A stretch of 64,000 bases of DNA from Adiantum capillus-veneris (taxonomy: Eukaryota > Streptophyta > Polypodiopsida > Polypodiales > Pteridaceae), in assembly GCA_014529385.2 (NCBI GenBank), contig CM043964.1:131541420-131605419 (forward strand). The letters run 5' to 3'. Positions 1 to 10,035 of this stretch are shown piece after piece (position 1 is the stretch's first letter; every line of letters starts with the position of its first letter). The notes beneath the pieces are model-generated. The model was not told the origin of the DNA and made no database searches. It saw only the letters and a program-made list of their open reading frames with translations. The position numbers and the translations under genes are program-made.

Positions 1-180
1 TGGGCTTATCCTTTGAAAATACCCCTTGAGCACTTGAGCCCATTGAAAACGGAACTACCTGCAATAGCACAGAGGAAAGTAGACTGCACCAATGCAGCAA
101 CCATAGCACCATGTTACTGCAGGTAGTTCTATTTTCAATGGCCTCAAATTCTCAAGGCGTATTTTCAAAGGTGAAGCCCA
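1..180. repeat. Foldback hairpin, copy 1
   Basis: Positions 1-63 are nearly the reverse complement of 118-180, with a spacer of about 54 bases. Both arms carry the pattern TTTGAAAATA, then a CTTGAG-rich stretch, then ATTGAAAAC and ACCTGCA. A single strand could therefore fold into a long hairpin. The left limit is the window edge, so the element may extend further. A related hairpin follows at 232-400 and a far better one lies at 38945-39165. No coding function is visible. Confidence 0.8.
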
Positions 181-231
181 ACTTGAGAACCTCTAGGTGA
201 TAGCTTGTGTGTGAACAAAACAAGGCTCGCT

Positions 232-400
232 TTATAAATACCCCTTGAGAACTTGAGCCCTTTGAAAACAAAACTACCTCCAGTAATATAGAGGAGAGTA
301 GAATGCGCCAATGCAACAACCGCAACACCATGTTACTGCAAGTAGTTTAGTTTTCAATGGGCTCAAGTTCTCAAGGAGTATTTTCAAAGGAGAAGCCCAA
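232..400. repeat. Foldback hairpin, copy 2
   Basis: This is a second, diverged unit of the 1-180 hairpin. It has the same arm sequences, about 60 bases each at roughly 236-295 and 340-400, and a similar spacer containing a GGAGAGTAGA segment. The tail after copy 1 (AGGTGAxAxCTTGTGTGTGAACAAAAC) recurs after copy 2 at about 414-440. The hairpin and tail were thus duplicated together in direct orientation. Confidence 0.75.
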
Positions 401-586
401 CCTCAGAACCTCTAGGTGACAACTTGTGTGTGAACAAAACTAAGGCTCACTTTATAATAGCTAAATCTTTGTTTTAGTGCAACTTTCCGATTCACAACTT
501 ATTGTCTCTGTCAAAATGGACAAGAAGTACGACGGTGAGTCTCGATCAAGGAAGAGGGAGAAAGTACCAAGCTCAAGGAGCTGTGG

Positions 587-847
587 ATGAAATTCCACTT
601 CACAAGAATGGACAAGAAGTGCACGGCGAGCGATGCCGGTGAGCCTCAAGAGGTATGCAAGGGAGAAAGTACCTTCATCGAGGAGCTGTTGATGAAATTC
701 CACCTCGCAAGAATGGACAAGACGTTTCATCCACAGTTGTTTGAGCCCAGTACTTTCTCGGCAATAGTTAAATTTTGGCCTGCTTGTTATGGTGTTTGTG
801 ACACTGACCGGTGCATTGCGCTTTTGTGGGGGGACTCCACATTCTGA
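587..847 (+). CDS. Short conserved ORF of the foldback element (unknown function)
   Basis: An 86-codon frame. It contains two repeats of a peptide with the pattern (L/F)MKFHxxRMDK, at about residues 1-10 and 36-45. They are joined by an acidic linker (SDAGEP), and the ORF ends in GDSTF. The copy at 38496-38843 (minus) keeps the same repeats, linker and final residues, so amino-acid similarity has outlasted nucleotide drift. No known domain is recognised and no Cys/His cluster is seen. The start is uncertain: an ATG at 513 opens MDKKYDGE but in another frame, so the gene may be frameshifted. It may be an element protein or only a fossil frame. Confidence 0.35.
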   Translation: MKFHFTRMDKKCTASDAGEPQEVCKGESTFIEELLMKFHLARMDKTFHPQLFEPSTFSAIVKFWPACYGVCDTDRCIALLWGDSTF

Positions 848-887
848 AGAAAAAAATTAAAAGGCTGCATCTCCCATGCAAGCGTAC

Positions 888-972
888 ACAAGTAGCGTAG
901 AGGTTAGAGCACATGCTACTCATTGGACAGCTGCTAGGTTCAAACCACATAGAGTAATCCGTGTTGACTTTT
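888..972 (+). ncRNA. tRNA-like Pol III promoter segment
   Basis: An A-box-like run (TAGCGTAGAGGTTAGAGCAC) is followed about 30 bases later by a B-box-like GGTTCAAACC. This is the spacing of a tRNA gene's internal RNA polymerase III promoter. The surrounding sequence does not form a clean acceptor stem, so it is a tRNA-derived relic rather than a working tRNA. The same segment, with the same B box, occurs on the minus strand at about 38375-38460 inside the second copy of this element. Confidence 0.55.
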
Positions 973-1299
973 GGTCAAAGTTTTATTGCCAGTTGAAAGT
1001 GACGAGCAACCGAGTGGCTCTGCTTCACCATGATGATGGCAAGGAGGCCAAAATTTAACTAAAACCTACTTTCTCCCTTGCAGTTCTCTCGTCGTTGGTC
1101 ACCACCTTGCAAGACTTCCTCGCAACCCTTAGAGAACAAAGAGAGAAGCAGACAAAGCAACTCTCCTTTTTTGGGAGGAGATGGAATAGTTAATCAGTTT
1201 AATGAGCATCCCTTCTTTACGGTGTGGCCTGCTCGCCAGGGGGAGCAGTTGGCGAGGGAGATGGGTGGGAGGTGAGAAATTGGGCCCACGATTAAGATG

Positions 1300-1870
1300 A
1301 TAGACAAAGACTGAATAGAGAGCCATGGTCTGCCCACCATGGGTGATTGGCAAAGCTAATGGTGTAGTCCAATTTACGTTCTCCTCGTTGAACACACTCA
1401 ATAGCAAAGTTTGATGCATTAATATGCACATGGAAGATAACATTCCAGTTAGGTGCTATTAAAATTGGGGCACTCACTGGGCCTGCTTCAATAGTTCATA
1501 AGCATTGTCACACTCTTTGGTCCATTTAAATTTAATGAGAAGCTTGCACAAGGGACGATCTATCTCATTAAAAATAATAATAAACCATCAATAATAACTG
1601 ACATAACCCACGAATCTTTGAACTCCCTTATAGTTGGTGTGGATGGCAACAATTCTAGAATACTTCAATTTTGCCTTCATCTATGGAGATACCATTTTTG
1701 GACACTATCTTCCCTAAAATAACTCCATGCTTGACCCAAAATTGGCATTTCAAAGGGTTAAATGAAATACTATAGAACCTACACTTTTCAAACACCTTTC
1801 ATAGACATGATAGATGTTCTTTCCTCTTTAATACTTTTAATCTTTCTTGAGGGACACATAGCAAAAAACT
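1300..1870 (-). pseudogene. Gypsy RT/RNase H remnant
   Basis: Read on the minus strand, the frames give a gypsy RT connection region (an RFVGYVSYY-like run, then a KFKWTKECDNAYELLK-like run). The start of a retrotransposon RNase H follows (SAPILIAPNW, then an INASNFAI segment where the family normally has DAS). Stops and frameshifts interrupt it, for example a TGA after the SYY motif. The first RNase H aspartate position reads N. It abuts the foldback element, which probably inserted into or beside it. It is a dead fragment. Confidence 0.7.
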
Positions 1871-2211
1871 ATAATTAAACGACCTTCATCCATATGGATA
1901 CTAGAGCCTTTAGTAGGCCAAAAAGAAAAAAGAGGCCCCCCAAGCTCGCCTACCACTCCCCCTCCCTCCCCCTCTTGGGGTTGCGCGTGGGGGCATGGCT
2001 CTGCTATGTCATGTGGGCAAGAGCCTCCTTTGACCCAGTGACCTGGCTACCTTACTCTATGTTCTTCCCTTGTAATCAATCTGGATTGTCCAGGATCACC
2101 ATGGAAGCTGGCTTAGCAGTAGAGGGAATCATAGATTAACCTTGTAAGTGTTACTGTAGGCCTCATGGCATGCCGTTTTCTTGTAGCACTCCAAGAAAAG
2201 CTTAATAGAGA

Positions 2212-2214
<3 letters not shown>

Positions 2215-2278
<64 letters not shown>

Positions 2279-2293
2279 TATGTGTGTGTGTGA
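2215..2293. repeat. (TG)n microsatellite
   Basis: About 38 TG dinucleotides with one CTA interruption near 2278-2281. The His-Thr frame on the minus strand is an artefact of the repeat. Confidence 0.95.
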
Positions 2294-2767
2294 AGGAATG
2301 ACACCAAGGTAGTTGTGAATACCTACATCGTACATCAAATTTGACAGGGTCTGGAATGGATTGGCAAAGAGAATGATTATAAAAATATTTGCATCTTATT
2401 TCACTAGCCTCCTGCTACGCATAATTTTCCTAGAGTAGTAGCCGTTCTCACCAAACGGCATTTATGACTTTGTGAGTTTGTATGTGATAGCCATTATACT
2501 AGGTGTTTCTCGAAATCCTATGAGCATCCATTATTGGCGAGGTAGAAGAGATGTCACATAGATGGAGGCCCCTTATCAATAGATGTGCAAATAAAGGGGT
2601 TAATCCAAACTTTAGCATCCTACTAGATTTGTTTTGGTTCCTGCCATACTGAAGCAATCACTCATGTATGTTAGGAAAAACTAGTTGATGATCATTAATA
2701 TTTGTGTGTTTTTGTCTACAAGCTTAGAGAAGGAGATGGAGCTCTTGTACTTTGCACTTCACACATT

Positions 2768-2770
<3 letters not shown>

Positions 2771-2816
<46 letters not shown>

Positions 2817-2835
2817 GGGGGGGGGGGAGGGGGAG
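2771..2835. repeat. (TG)n followed by poly-G
   Basis: About 22 TG units run into a G-rich tail, G10 with one A, then GGGGG. Confidence 0.95.
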
Positions 2836-4200
2836 TATACCCTACAAGAAAGCCCCTAGCTTCCTTGGTTGACCCCCTCTTCTAGCTCATGATGGAATCT
2901 CATTGGACCCCTTCAAACCTGGCCAATCACATGCAGAGTTCATATTAAGCAAGCATGCTAGCTTTGGGACAAGTGTCTCCCTTTCCATTTTGAGAGAGAG
3001 GAATTGATAAATGCATACACAATTAAGTAAATTAGCTAAATTATCTTTGGACCCCTTGAGAGGCCAACCAATAGGATTTAGGCACCTTATGAGGGCAATA
3101 TGGAGACGAACTTGACATGTTTCCCTGTTGCTTCATTAGGCAAGGCTTGACTTGTGTGAGGGTGTGTGTGTTCTCTCTCTAGCTCCTACAATGAGGGCTT
3201 GCCCCCCCTTGTGTGAAGGGATGTGCTTTGACTTTGGGAATATCTTAAGCCCCTCAAGTACCTTAGTCATGGAGCACCTTAGCACCTTAGTCATTAAGAA
3301 CCTTAAGCACCTCAAGAACCTTAGTCAGCAAGCACGACAAGCACCTCAAGCTTGAGTTGGGTTCCCATCTCAAGCCGAGTCCTAGCTTGCCTAAGGTCAA
3401 AAGACTTTTAACACCAACCTTTGAAGGTCTTTAATGAAGCTAACCCTAAGGTCTTTAAGCTCCATTAGCTAGCCTTGCTCTTTGACATACCATCTCTCAT
3501 TTGGACCCCTTTACCATTGGCCCCGTGTTGAGATAGATCCGTAAGCACATGTCTATATTCTAACCCTTTTTCTCTTTATTCTCCCACATTAAATGATCAG
3601 TTTAATATGAAAAAATAACAAGAGGGATCTAAGGCTCTTGATATCTGATGCAATGCGGGAACAATCTACATCATCCGACCATTGAGTGAACTAAGGGTGG
3701 ACTAGGATCAAGGGGGGGAAATGTGCAATTCACCCGTGGAGCACCTATAGTTCACCATTTACTCCCCCTGATGTATTTGAACCCATGATCCCCATAATCC
3801 GGGGTAGGAGGCTTACCATCACACTTTCATGTGCATCATGACATGGGAGGTGTGGCTTACCCACATAAATCATAATCCTAGTTCATTGTCCTCCCTAATT
3901 TATCCCTAGGTCACCCTCGAAAGATCTGAGAACCCAGATTTTCTTTGCCACGTGTGGGTGTTTGTAGCCATAGATCCTCCCTAAGGAGGGGCCCCATGTC
4001 ATATAGTGACAAGTGCAACCATGGCATGTCTCACACCCACCCTTCATGGACATGCACTTCTTGCTTATACCCATGGAGATCGCAATACACATGAGGGACA
4101 CATTGATGGCAGTAGACATGGTTGACTTGAGAGAAGGTATGACAAACAAAGAGAGAATGAGAGACGACGTTAACCTCTGTCTAGTGTTGTACAATGGCAG

Positions 4201-4204
<4 letters not shown>

Positions 4205-4253
<49 letters not shown>
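4205..4253. repeat. (AG)n microsatellite
   Basis: About 24 AG units within otherwise unremarkable DNA. The Ser-Leu and Arg-Glu frames across it are repeat artefacts. Confidence 0.95.
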
Positions 4254-4256
<3 letters not shown>

Positions 4257-4514
4257 ATTGTTTTCTGCATAGCAGTTAGTGATAAAAAATTGTAGAGATT
4301 GTCTTGATGATGTTATACGCATTCTTATATTGCTCTTGGCGAGGCTCCCCTTTGCACAACATACATCACCATTTGCTAGCTTTGGTACAACCTCCATCTC
4401 TATATTGTTTTTGCAACCTTTCACCTTGCTTGTGCATGGTAAAGGCAAGCACCTGCCAGCTCCAACAAGCCTAGCATGCTGGTCATGCGAGGCTCAATTA
4501 TTCGATATTTTTTA

Positions 4515-4650
4515 GGATAACTCCGCCTTGTTTATGGTCACATGCATAAAACTGAGCCAACTCAGTTGTACTAAGAACATCGAAGCATTTGTAACTATGC
4601 CAAAAATGGCATAGTTGCAAAAGGTATCGGCTCAGTTTTGTATGAAGGCG
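4515..4650. repeat. Small MITE-like foldback
   Basis: An outer arm CCGCCTT and an inner arm AAAACTGAGCC on the left match GGCTCAGTTTT and AAGGCGG on the right. The centre is a TATGCCAAAAATGGCATA palindrome. The whole unit is about 135 bases and non-coding, as expected of a miniature inverted-repeat element. Part of the left arm (TATGGTCACATGCA) recurs at about 4760. No clear target duplication was found. Confidence 0.5.
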
Positions 4651-5492
4651 GACACACTCACATGAGTGCATGGCACCACCGCCGCTATGAGCCTCCTTTG
4701 CAGTAAGGTGGTGGTCAGGTGAAGCCTAGTTTCCCATGAAAAGTAATCCTTTGCTATTGCTATGGTCACATGCAAGGCTAAGCTTTTGTTTATATTGTCA
4801 AAAAAGGCATAGGCCTAGTAGCAAAGGTTTACCCTCCAAACTAGCTGTGTATCCCAAGTCGAACTCTGCCTCAATATACAGCGCCAGACCACCTGCACAT
4901 GTAAAAACCAGTACAACATACAAATTGGAAATAGAGGCATTCCCAAAAAAACCCTCGAGTGCCTTTGATTACCATAAGTGGAGATGAATCAAGGGAAATT
5001 GGAAATTTTACTGCACAAACCATACCTCAAGGTGAAAACACAAAGCTTACAGTTCCCAAATCTTCTTGAATGTAAGCATCTGAGCACAACTATGTACTTG
5101 ACGTTAAACGACATTGTTGGAAACTAGGGCATGTGAACACACAAAATGCAACATGTAGACATGTCAATATGTGACACTCATCAGTAATACTGACGAAAAT
5201 GTCCTATATCTGCATTTAGGAGTATTTGTATGTGTATTCACATGCAAGCATTTGAATTTGGAGCGCTATACCACATGCCTTCAAAGCTTAAACAGCATAT
5301 ACTCACCACCATGAAAGAACATGTTGATTGCCCCGAAGATACATATACAGCCTCTCTGAAAAGAAAATGGAGACTCGCCTGATGTAAGGCTCGACGACTT
5401 GCCACTTCCACTTTCATCTTTCTCTGGAAAGCGCCGCAAATCTTTCAGCTGGGTTGGAAAGCAGGGTGGACACAGGAAAAGGGCACAGTCGA

Positions 5493-5548
5493 GAATCAAA
5501 CCCAAGCTAGTTTTCAACAAGAATCAAACCCAAGCTAGTTTTCAACAA
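5493..5548. repeat. 28-bp tandem duplication in the DCC1 copy
   Basis: The unit beginning GAATCAAACCCAAGCTAG is present twice, head to tail (5493-5520 and 5521-5548). Because 28 is not a multiple of three, it shifts the reading frame of the DCC1-like copy. Confidence 0.9.
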
Positions 5549-5620
5549 GAACTTCTCCCTTAAGAAAATCCAAGCTTTCTAAGCCTCCAGAAAGTCATCC
5601 AGTCTCCACTTTGCGACAGC

Positions 5621-5650
5621 AGAGAGTAGCAGAGAGTAGCAGAGAGTAGG
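5621..5650. repeat. 10-bp triplet repeat
   Basis: Three copies of AGAGAGTAGC, the last ending in G, lie within the DCC1-like copy between the VWELDERHVC block and the C-terminal block. Confidence 0.9.
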
Positions 5651-6572
5651 GGAACACACGTGCCTTTCATCCAGCTCCCAAACATGTGAATCTAAACCAC
5701 ATGATTGCTCAACAACTAGAACTTCAATAATGTACGTCCATTCAGATGGAATGTATATTTCCCAATCTACAAAGCAATGAACTGTGCCGCCCAAATGTTG
5801 CCAGGCAATGTTGAACAATTTGTGTTGAATGGCCATCTCCAACCATGACAAAAATGACCTCATCTCTCTTTCAACTTGAACCTCTCATCAACCAAATGCC
5901 AGAAGCCCCCAATTTCCACTGCAGCTAGAAATTTTAAGCCTTCCCAAACCTCTTTCTCACTCAATTGGACATTGTCCAAGAGATCCTCCCGTGTATACAA
6001 GCCAGGTGCCGTACTTTGTTCTCTACTTTGTAGCGGCATTGATTTAAGAGGGATTTGAGTTGTGAGTTGCTCAAAGTTAGGAGCAACTTCAATGCTAGCC
6101 AATCAGCTGCCATTGCACACACTCCTTCTAACCCCTGTTTGACCGGCATGGTTGCCTTTTAAAGTTTCAAATTCCCCATCAGATAGGGGAGGTGGCATGA
6201 CCAAAATCATGCCCCGCAAATCATGGCCGTGCCCTGTATAGAAGATTCATTTACTCAGACATCTACCACAAATGTTATATGTGAATGAACTACACAACAC
6301 ATAGTTATGGCGAGGAGCATATTAGTTGTGAACCAGCGCAATTGAAACCAGAGACATGTAATTAGACAATTTAATATTACCGATAGCGGTAGGATATAAG
6401 ACCATATAAACCATCCATCCATACAATGCAATTAAAAGCTACGACAAAAAGAGCAACCATTGAATATACACGGAAATTAGTTGAAGCTACTACAAAAAGA
6501 ACTAGGTTCAATGTGAAACTACAACTGCCTCAAGCATATTTTGTTGTAGCCTAATTCTCATCTTTATTAGAG

Positions 6573-6774
6573 CTAGAGCTGTATTCCACCACTTTCACTT
6601 GCACCCTTCTCATCTTCACTACTAGAGCTAGAGATGTAATCCACCAATTTCACGGGCTTCTCAACCGGTTTCATAAGAGTCCCTTGTGGCTTGGGCCGGA
6701 GCGCGGTGGTCATGACAGATAAACTCCGATTGCCGATCTGTGGCCTGCTTGCCATGCAGAGATCGTTAAGCAAA

Positions 6775-6860
<86 letters not shown>

Positions 6861-7121
6861 AAGAGAGATCAAAAGTAAGAGAGTCACTAGATGGTTGATC
6901 TTTTTGTTCAGACGAATTCTCATGTCGAGCTCCATTTGCCTTGCTTTGAAAGTGTCTACATCAATTGGTTCTTGCATTGCACTGGCCTCATGATAGGGGA
7001 CCTTCTCCTCAAAATACAGGGAGTAAGCTCTTTTGTGTTGCGTCATTCTCGTCTTCACCATGGTGCTCTTCTTCGTTTCTGGCTTGACTAGCTGGCGAGA
7101 GACAAGGCTGGGCTGAGGCAA
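6573..7121 (-). CDS. Element ORF: FEEKV/DVD motif protein with poly(Ser-Leu) and acidic Ser tail
   Basis: A 182-codon frame. In order it has a basic start with a KTRMTQHKRAYSLYFEEKV segment, then MQEPIDVDTF, then QMELDMRIRLNKKINHL. A hydrophobic/Ser-Leu stretch follows, encoded by the GA microsatellite. The C-terminal tail runs KPVKLVDYISSSSSEDEKG to a stop at 6573. The first block recurs in altered form at 7088-7525, 7409-7594, 7967-8152 and 37831-38082, and the tail recurs at about 8575-8670. It therefore belongs to the repeat family, not to a host gene. Function is unknown; the repeat-encoded middle makes translation as a single protein doubtful. Confidence 0.4.
6777..6855. repeat. (GA)n microsatellite
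   Basis: About 39 GA units inside the foldback-family segment. A second run occupies the equivalent place at 7210-7257. Confidence 0.95.
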
Positions 7122-7207
7122 CCTACAGGTGGCCGAGCGCGGAGGTCATGACAGACAAACTCCGATTGCCAATCCGTGGTCTGCCCGCCATGCAGGGATT
7201 GTATAGC

Positions 7208-7209
<2 letters not shown>

Positions 7210-7257
<48 letters not shown>
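7210..7257. repeat. (GA)n microsatellite
   Basis: About 23 GA units. The flanks (GGTCTGCCCGCCATGCAGGGAT before, CAAGAGAGATCAAAAGT after) match the flanks of the 6777-6855 run, so this is a second copy of the same element position. Confidence 0.95.
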
Positions 7258-7258
<1 letters not shown>

Positions 7259-7408
7259 AAGATCTGCAAGAGAGATCAAAAGTGAGAGAGTTACCAGCTG
7301 GTTGATCTTCTTGTTCAAACGCATATGCATGTCGAACTCCGTTTGCCTTACTTTGAAAGATTGACCGATCAAAGGGAATACGGCGATCTCGAGCAGAGGC
7401 TGTACTAG

Positions 7409-8152
7409 ATGAAATGTCACAAAGTAGGAGTTCTTCGCAAGCCTCAAAGACCAAAAAAAGAGGCTGACAAAGCTACCCCCTTTTTTGAGGAGGAGGTCCT
7501 TCAGCATGAGGCCGACGCAATGCAAGAACCAATTGATGTTGACAAAGAATTAGTAGGGCCTTGTGGCAAGGACGGATCAGAAGGTCGAGGGTGATCAGCC
7601 TCAGGAGGAGGTCTGCAAGCTGGGAGCAAGTGCTGAGCTCGAGCACGATCAGGCTCAGGAAGACTCCTACTGAGGCTGATCACCCTCAAGCTTCGGGTCC
7701 ATCCTAGTCGCAAGGCCCTCGCAATCCTTTTCCATTGTGCACTGCTCTTGATCGAGCTCAGTACTCGTAGTCCTCCAAAGGGTGATCAAAGTAAGAAAAC
7801 CGAGCTCGATCAAGAGCTGTGGACGATGGACAAGGATTGTGAGGACTTTGCGGCAAGGATGGACCCGAAGCTTGAGGGTGATCAGGCTCAGGAGAAGTCT
7901 TCCTGAGCCTGATCGTGCCCTAGCTTAGCACTTTCTCTCAGCTCAGAGCCCTCCTCCTAAGGCTGATCACCCTTGACCTTCTGATCCTTCCTTGCCGCAA
8001 GGCCCTACTAATTCTTTGTCAACATCGATCGGTTCTTGCACTGCGCCGGCCTCATGATCAGGGACCTCCTCCTCAAAACAGAGGATAGCTTTGTCAGCTT
8101 CCCTCTTCGGTCTCTGAGGCTTGCGAAGAACACCTTCTCTTTGGTGTTTCAT
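7409..8152. repeat. Imperfect palindrome carrying the same ORF on both arms
   Basis: The left arm encodes KPQRPKKEADKA, FEEEV and AMQEPIDVDKELVGPCGK on the plus strand (7409-7594). The right arm encodes nearly the same peptide on the minus strand (7967-8152). The centre near 7780 is rich in GATCAAGAGCT and GAGCTCGATC. A short-armed version follows at 8738-9390. Confidence 0.7.
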
Positions 8153-8227
8153 CCAGTACAGCTTCTGCTCAAGATCGCTGCATTCTCCCTGATTGGAGTC
8201 CTCCTGAGCCTCATCGTGCTCGAGCTC

Positions 8228-9420
8228 AGCAAATCATGCCCCGCAGATCATGGCCCTGCCCCGTATTGAAGATTCATTTACTTAGACGTCTACCACAAAT
8301 GTTATATGTGAATGAACTAATATGTGAGGAGCATATTAGTTGTGCACCAGCGCAATTGAAATCAAAGATAGGTAATTAGACAATTTAATATTACCCACAC
8401 ACCATATGAACCATCCATCCATACAATGCAATTAAAAGCTACGACAAAAACAGGAACCATTGAATATACAGGGCAACTAGCTGAAGCTACCACAAAAAGA
8501 ACTAGGTTCAATGTGAAATTGCAACTGCCTCAAGCATATTCTATTGCAGCCTAATTCTCATCTTTATTAGAGTCAGAGTTGTATTCCACCACTTTCACTT
8601 TCGCCCTTCTCATCTTCACTACTAGAGCTACAGCTGTAATCCACCAATTTCACGGGCTTCTCATCCAGCTTCATAAGAGTCCCTTGTGGCTTGGGTCGAG
8701 CGCGGAGGTCATGACAGACAAACTCCGATTGCCGATCAAGAGTTGTGGACGATCAAGAGCTATGGACGATGGACAAGGATTGTGAGGGACTTGCGGCAAG
8801 GATGGACCCGAACCTTGAGGGTGATCAGGCTCAGGAGGAGTCTTCCTGAGCCTGATAGTGCTCAAGCTCAACACTCGCTCCTAGCTCGTAGCCCTCCCCC
8901 TGAGGCTGATGACCCTCAACCTTCTGACCCATCCTTGTCGCAAGGCCCTACTAATTCTTTGTCAACATTGATTGGTTCTTGCACTGCGCCAGCCTCATGA
9001 TCAGGGACCTCCTCCTTAAAATAGAGGGTAAATTTGTCAGCTTCCTTCTTTGGCCTTTGAGGCTTGCGAATAACTCCTCCTCTTTGGCGTTTCATCTAGT
9101 AAAACTTTTGCTCGAGATCGCCGCATTCTCCCTGATCAGAGTCGTCCTCAGCCTGATCGTGCTCGAGCTCAGCACTTGCTCCCAACTCGCATCCCTCCTC
9201 GTGAGGCTGGTTCTCCACACTTAACAAGTAGTGGGACAAAACTGGCTAGGGTCAAGATGGGAGATGATCGTGAAGAACCCTCAATGGCCGAGGTCCTTGC
9301 GGCAAGGACTGATCAAAAGGTCGAGGGTGATCAGTCTCAAGAGGAGGGCCTGCCCATCGTCCACAGCTCTTGATCGAGCTTAGTACTCGTATTCCTTCGA
9401 TCACCATGGCAATTCTTGCC
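8228..9420. mobile_element. Foldback-family segment, tandem copy 2
   Basis: This is a shortened second copy of 6206-8227. It lacks the GA runs: at about 8730 the sequence jumps from GATTGCCGATC directly into the GATCAAGAGCT palindrome arm. An inverted pair at 8738-8790 and 9340-9390 (GATCAAGAGCTGTGGACGATG against CATCGTCCACAGCTCTTGATC) encloses about 550 bases. ORF fragments are the same as in copy 1. Confidence 0.6.
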
Positions 9421-9494
9421 TAGGAAAGGGATTTAGCCGTTAAATAGGAATTGAGAACATGAACATTGAAAACAGAATTAGGCCCACCTTCTCT

Positions 9495-9635
9495 AAAGTG
9501 TGGTAGATTGGTTATGCTATTTCCCTCTTGAATAATAGGTCTTGAGTTCAACTCTCCTTGTCGGATAGATCTTTAAGGTCTCTTGGGATAGTCTCCTATG
9601 ATGGTAAAATTCTCTTCTTTTTGTTCTTCTTAGGG
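9495..9635 (+). mobile_element. SINE-like element with tRNA-related head
   Basis: An A-box-like GTGGTAGATTGGTTATGC is followed about 35 bases later by a B-box-like GAGTTCAACTC. Next is a body GGATAGATCTTTAAGGTCTCTTGGGATAGT and a pyrimidine tail of the TTCTTCTTT kind ending near 9630. The body and tail recur without the head at 25778-25840. This fits a tRNA-derived SINE family with a TTCTT-type tail. Boundaries and target duplication are unclear. Confidence 0.5.
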
Positions 9636-9639
9636 CATG

Positions 9640-10035
9640 GTGACGTGAGTCTTAGTTTACCATTATTGGGAACTAAGAGCCGAGTCCCGCGGATGGTGCA
9701 TGCATGCAATTGACACAACACGTCATTGGTAGCAAAAGCATTAACAATTTTATTTAAAATTGTGTGAAAATTAGGGTAGTTTACATGTCCTTAAAAAGAG
9801 ATGGGCCGGTTTTTTTCTATGTGTAAGTGGGTAAATATTATGTGTACCTTTCATACGACAAGGAGGCATCCCCCACCGGCAAGCTTTTCCACGAGCACGG
9901 CAATTCGAACACACAATGTGGAACAACTTATTGATTATGTTGGTAGATGGAGAGCAACCGATCAACTAGGGCAATGTGGATAGATCTATGACTACCATGC
10001 TAGCTTAAGATCAGAAAATTGAGGCCAATCTACAT
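9640..10035. other. Gene-free stretch
   Basis: No supported gene, repeat or RNA is seen between the SINE-like element and the ORF at 10036. The short frames present show no recognisable motif. Confidence 0.5.

Larger units (their letters stand above)
401..1350 (+). mobile_element. Body of foldback-type element, copy A
   Basis: This region matches 38085-38940 read on the minus strand over almost its whole length. Shared blocks include the ATGGACAAGAAGTA block, the ELWMK-coding block, the tRNA-like segment, the TTCTCTTGTTGTTGG-type block and the CCACCATG block near 1335. The two copies point in opposite directions, 37 kb apart. It contains short ORFs but no transposase, so it looks non-autonomous. 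The right end is near 1320-1350, where gypsy RNase H sequence begins. It could be a foldback, MULE-like or composite element; the exact class cannot be decided here. Confidence 0.65.
1871..4200. other. Gene-free stretch with microsatellites
   Basis: I find no supported gene here. The stretch holds a long TG run (about 2215-2293), a second TG run ending in poly-G (about 2771-2835), a CCTTAG/CACCTCAAG-rich low-complexity block at 3240-3360, and a purine run GGGGGGGAAATG near 3714-3724. The purine run resembles a polypurine tract but lacks a recognisable LTR after it. ORFs in this stretch are short and repeat-driven. Confidence 0.6.
5385..6105 (-). pseudogene. DCC1-like (DSCC1) cohesion factor, broken copy
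   Basis: DCC1 is a subunit of the Ctf18 clamp-loader complex, which acts at replication forks to establish sister-chromatid cohesion. On the minus strand, in order, are a segment with YTREDLLDNVQLSEKEV and VEIGGFWHLVDERFKLK (5860-6050), a segment with VWELDERHVC (about 5660-5690), and SNPAERFAAL followed by KWKWQVVEPYIR (5395-5470). These match DCC1 blocks in the family's order. Damage is clear: a TGA after FKLKER, a TAG after DDFLEA, a 28-bp tandem duplication at 5493-5548 that breaks the frame, and a TGA after the AERFAAL block. The 10-bp triplet at 5621-5650 lies inside it. No introns are evident between the blocks, so it may be a processed copy; a degraded host gene is the alternative. 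Confidence 0.7.
6206..8227. mobile_element. Foldback-family segment, tandem copy 1
   Basis: Positions 6206-6735 recur in direct orientation at 8228-8735 with only minor changes, giving a tandem duplication with a period near 2.0 kb. The unit holds the acidic Ser-rich ORF (minus), a GA run, and an imperfect palindrome centred near 7780. That palindrome pairs 7409-7600 with 7967-8152. Blocks such as ATCxGTGGxCTGCxxGCCATG are shared with 1330-1350 and with 38080, linking this segment to the foldback elements elsewhere in the window. Confidence 0.65.

Noticed and set aside
888-972. Functional tRNA gene
   Set aside because: A and B boxes are present, but no matching acceptor stem or clear anticodon arm was found; it is repeated as part of a transposable element.
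3714-3724. Polypurine tract and LTR start
   Set aside because: No repeated LTR partner, primer site or coding region was found nearby.
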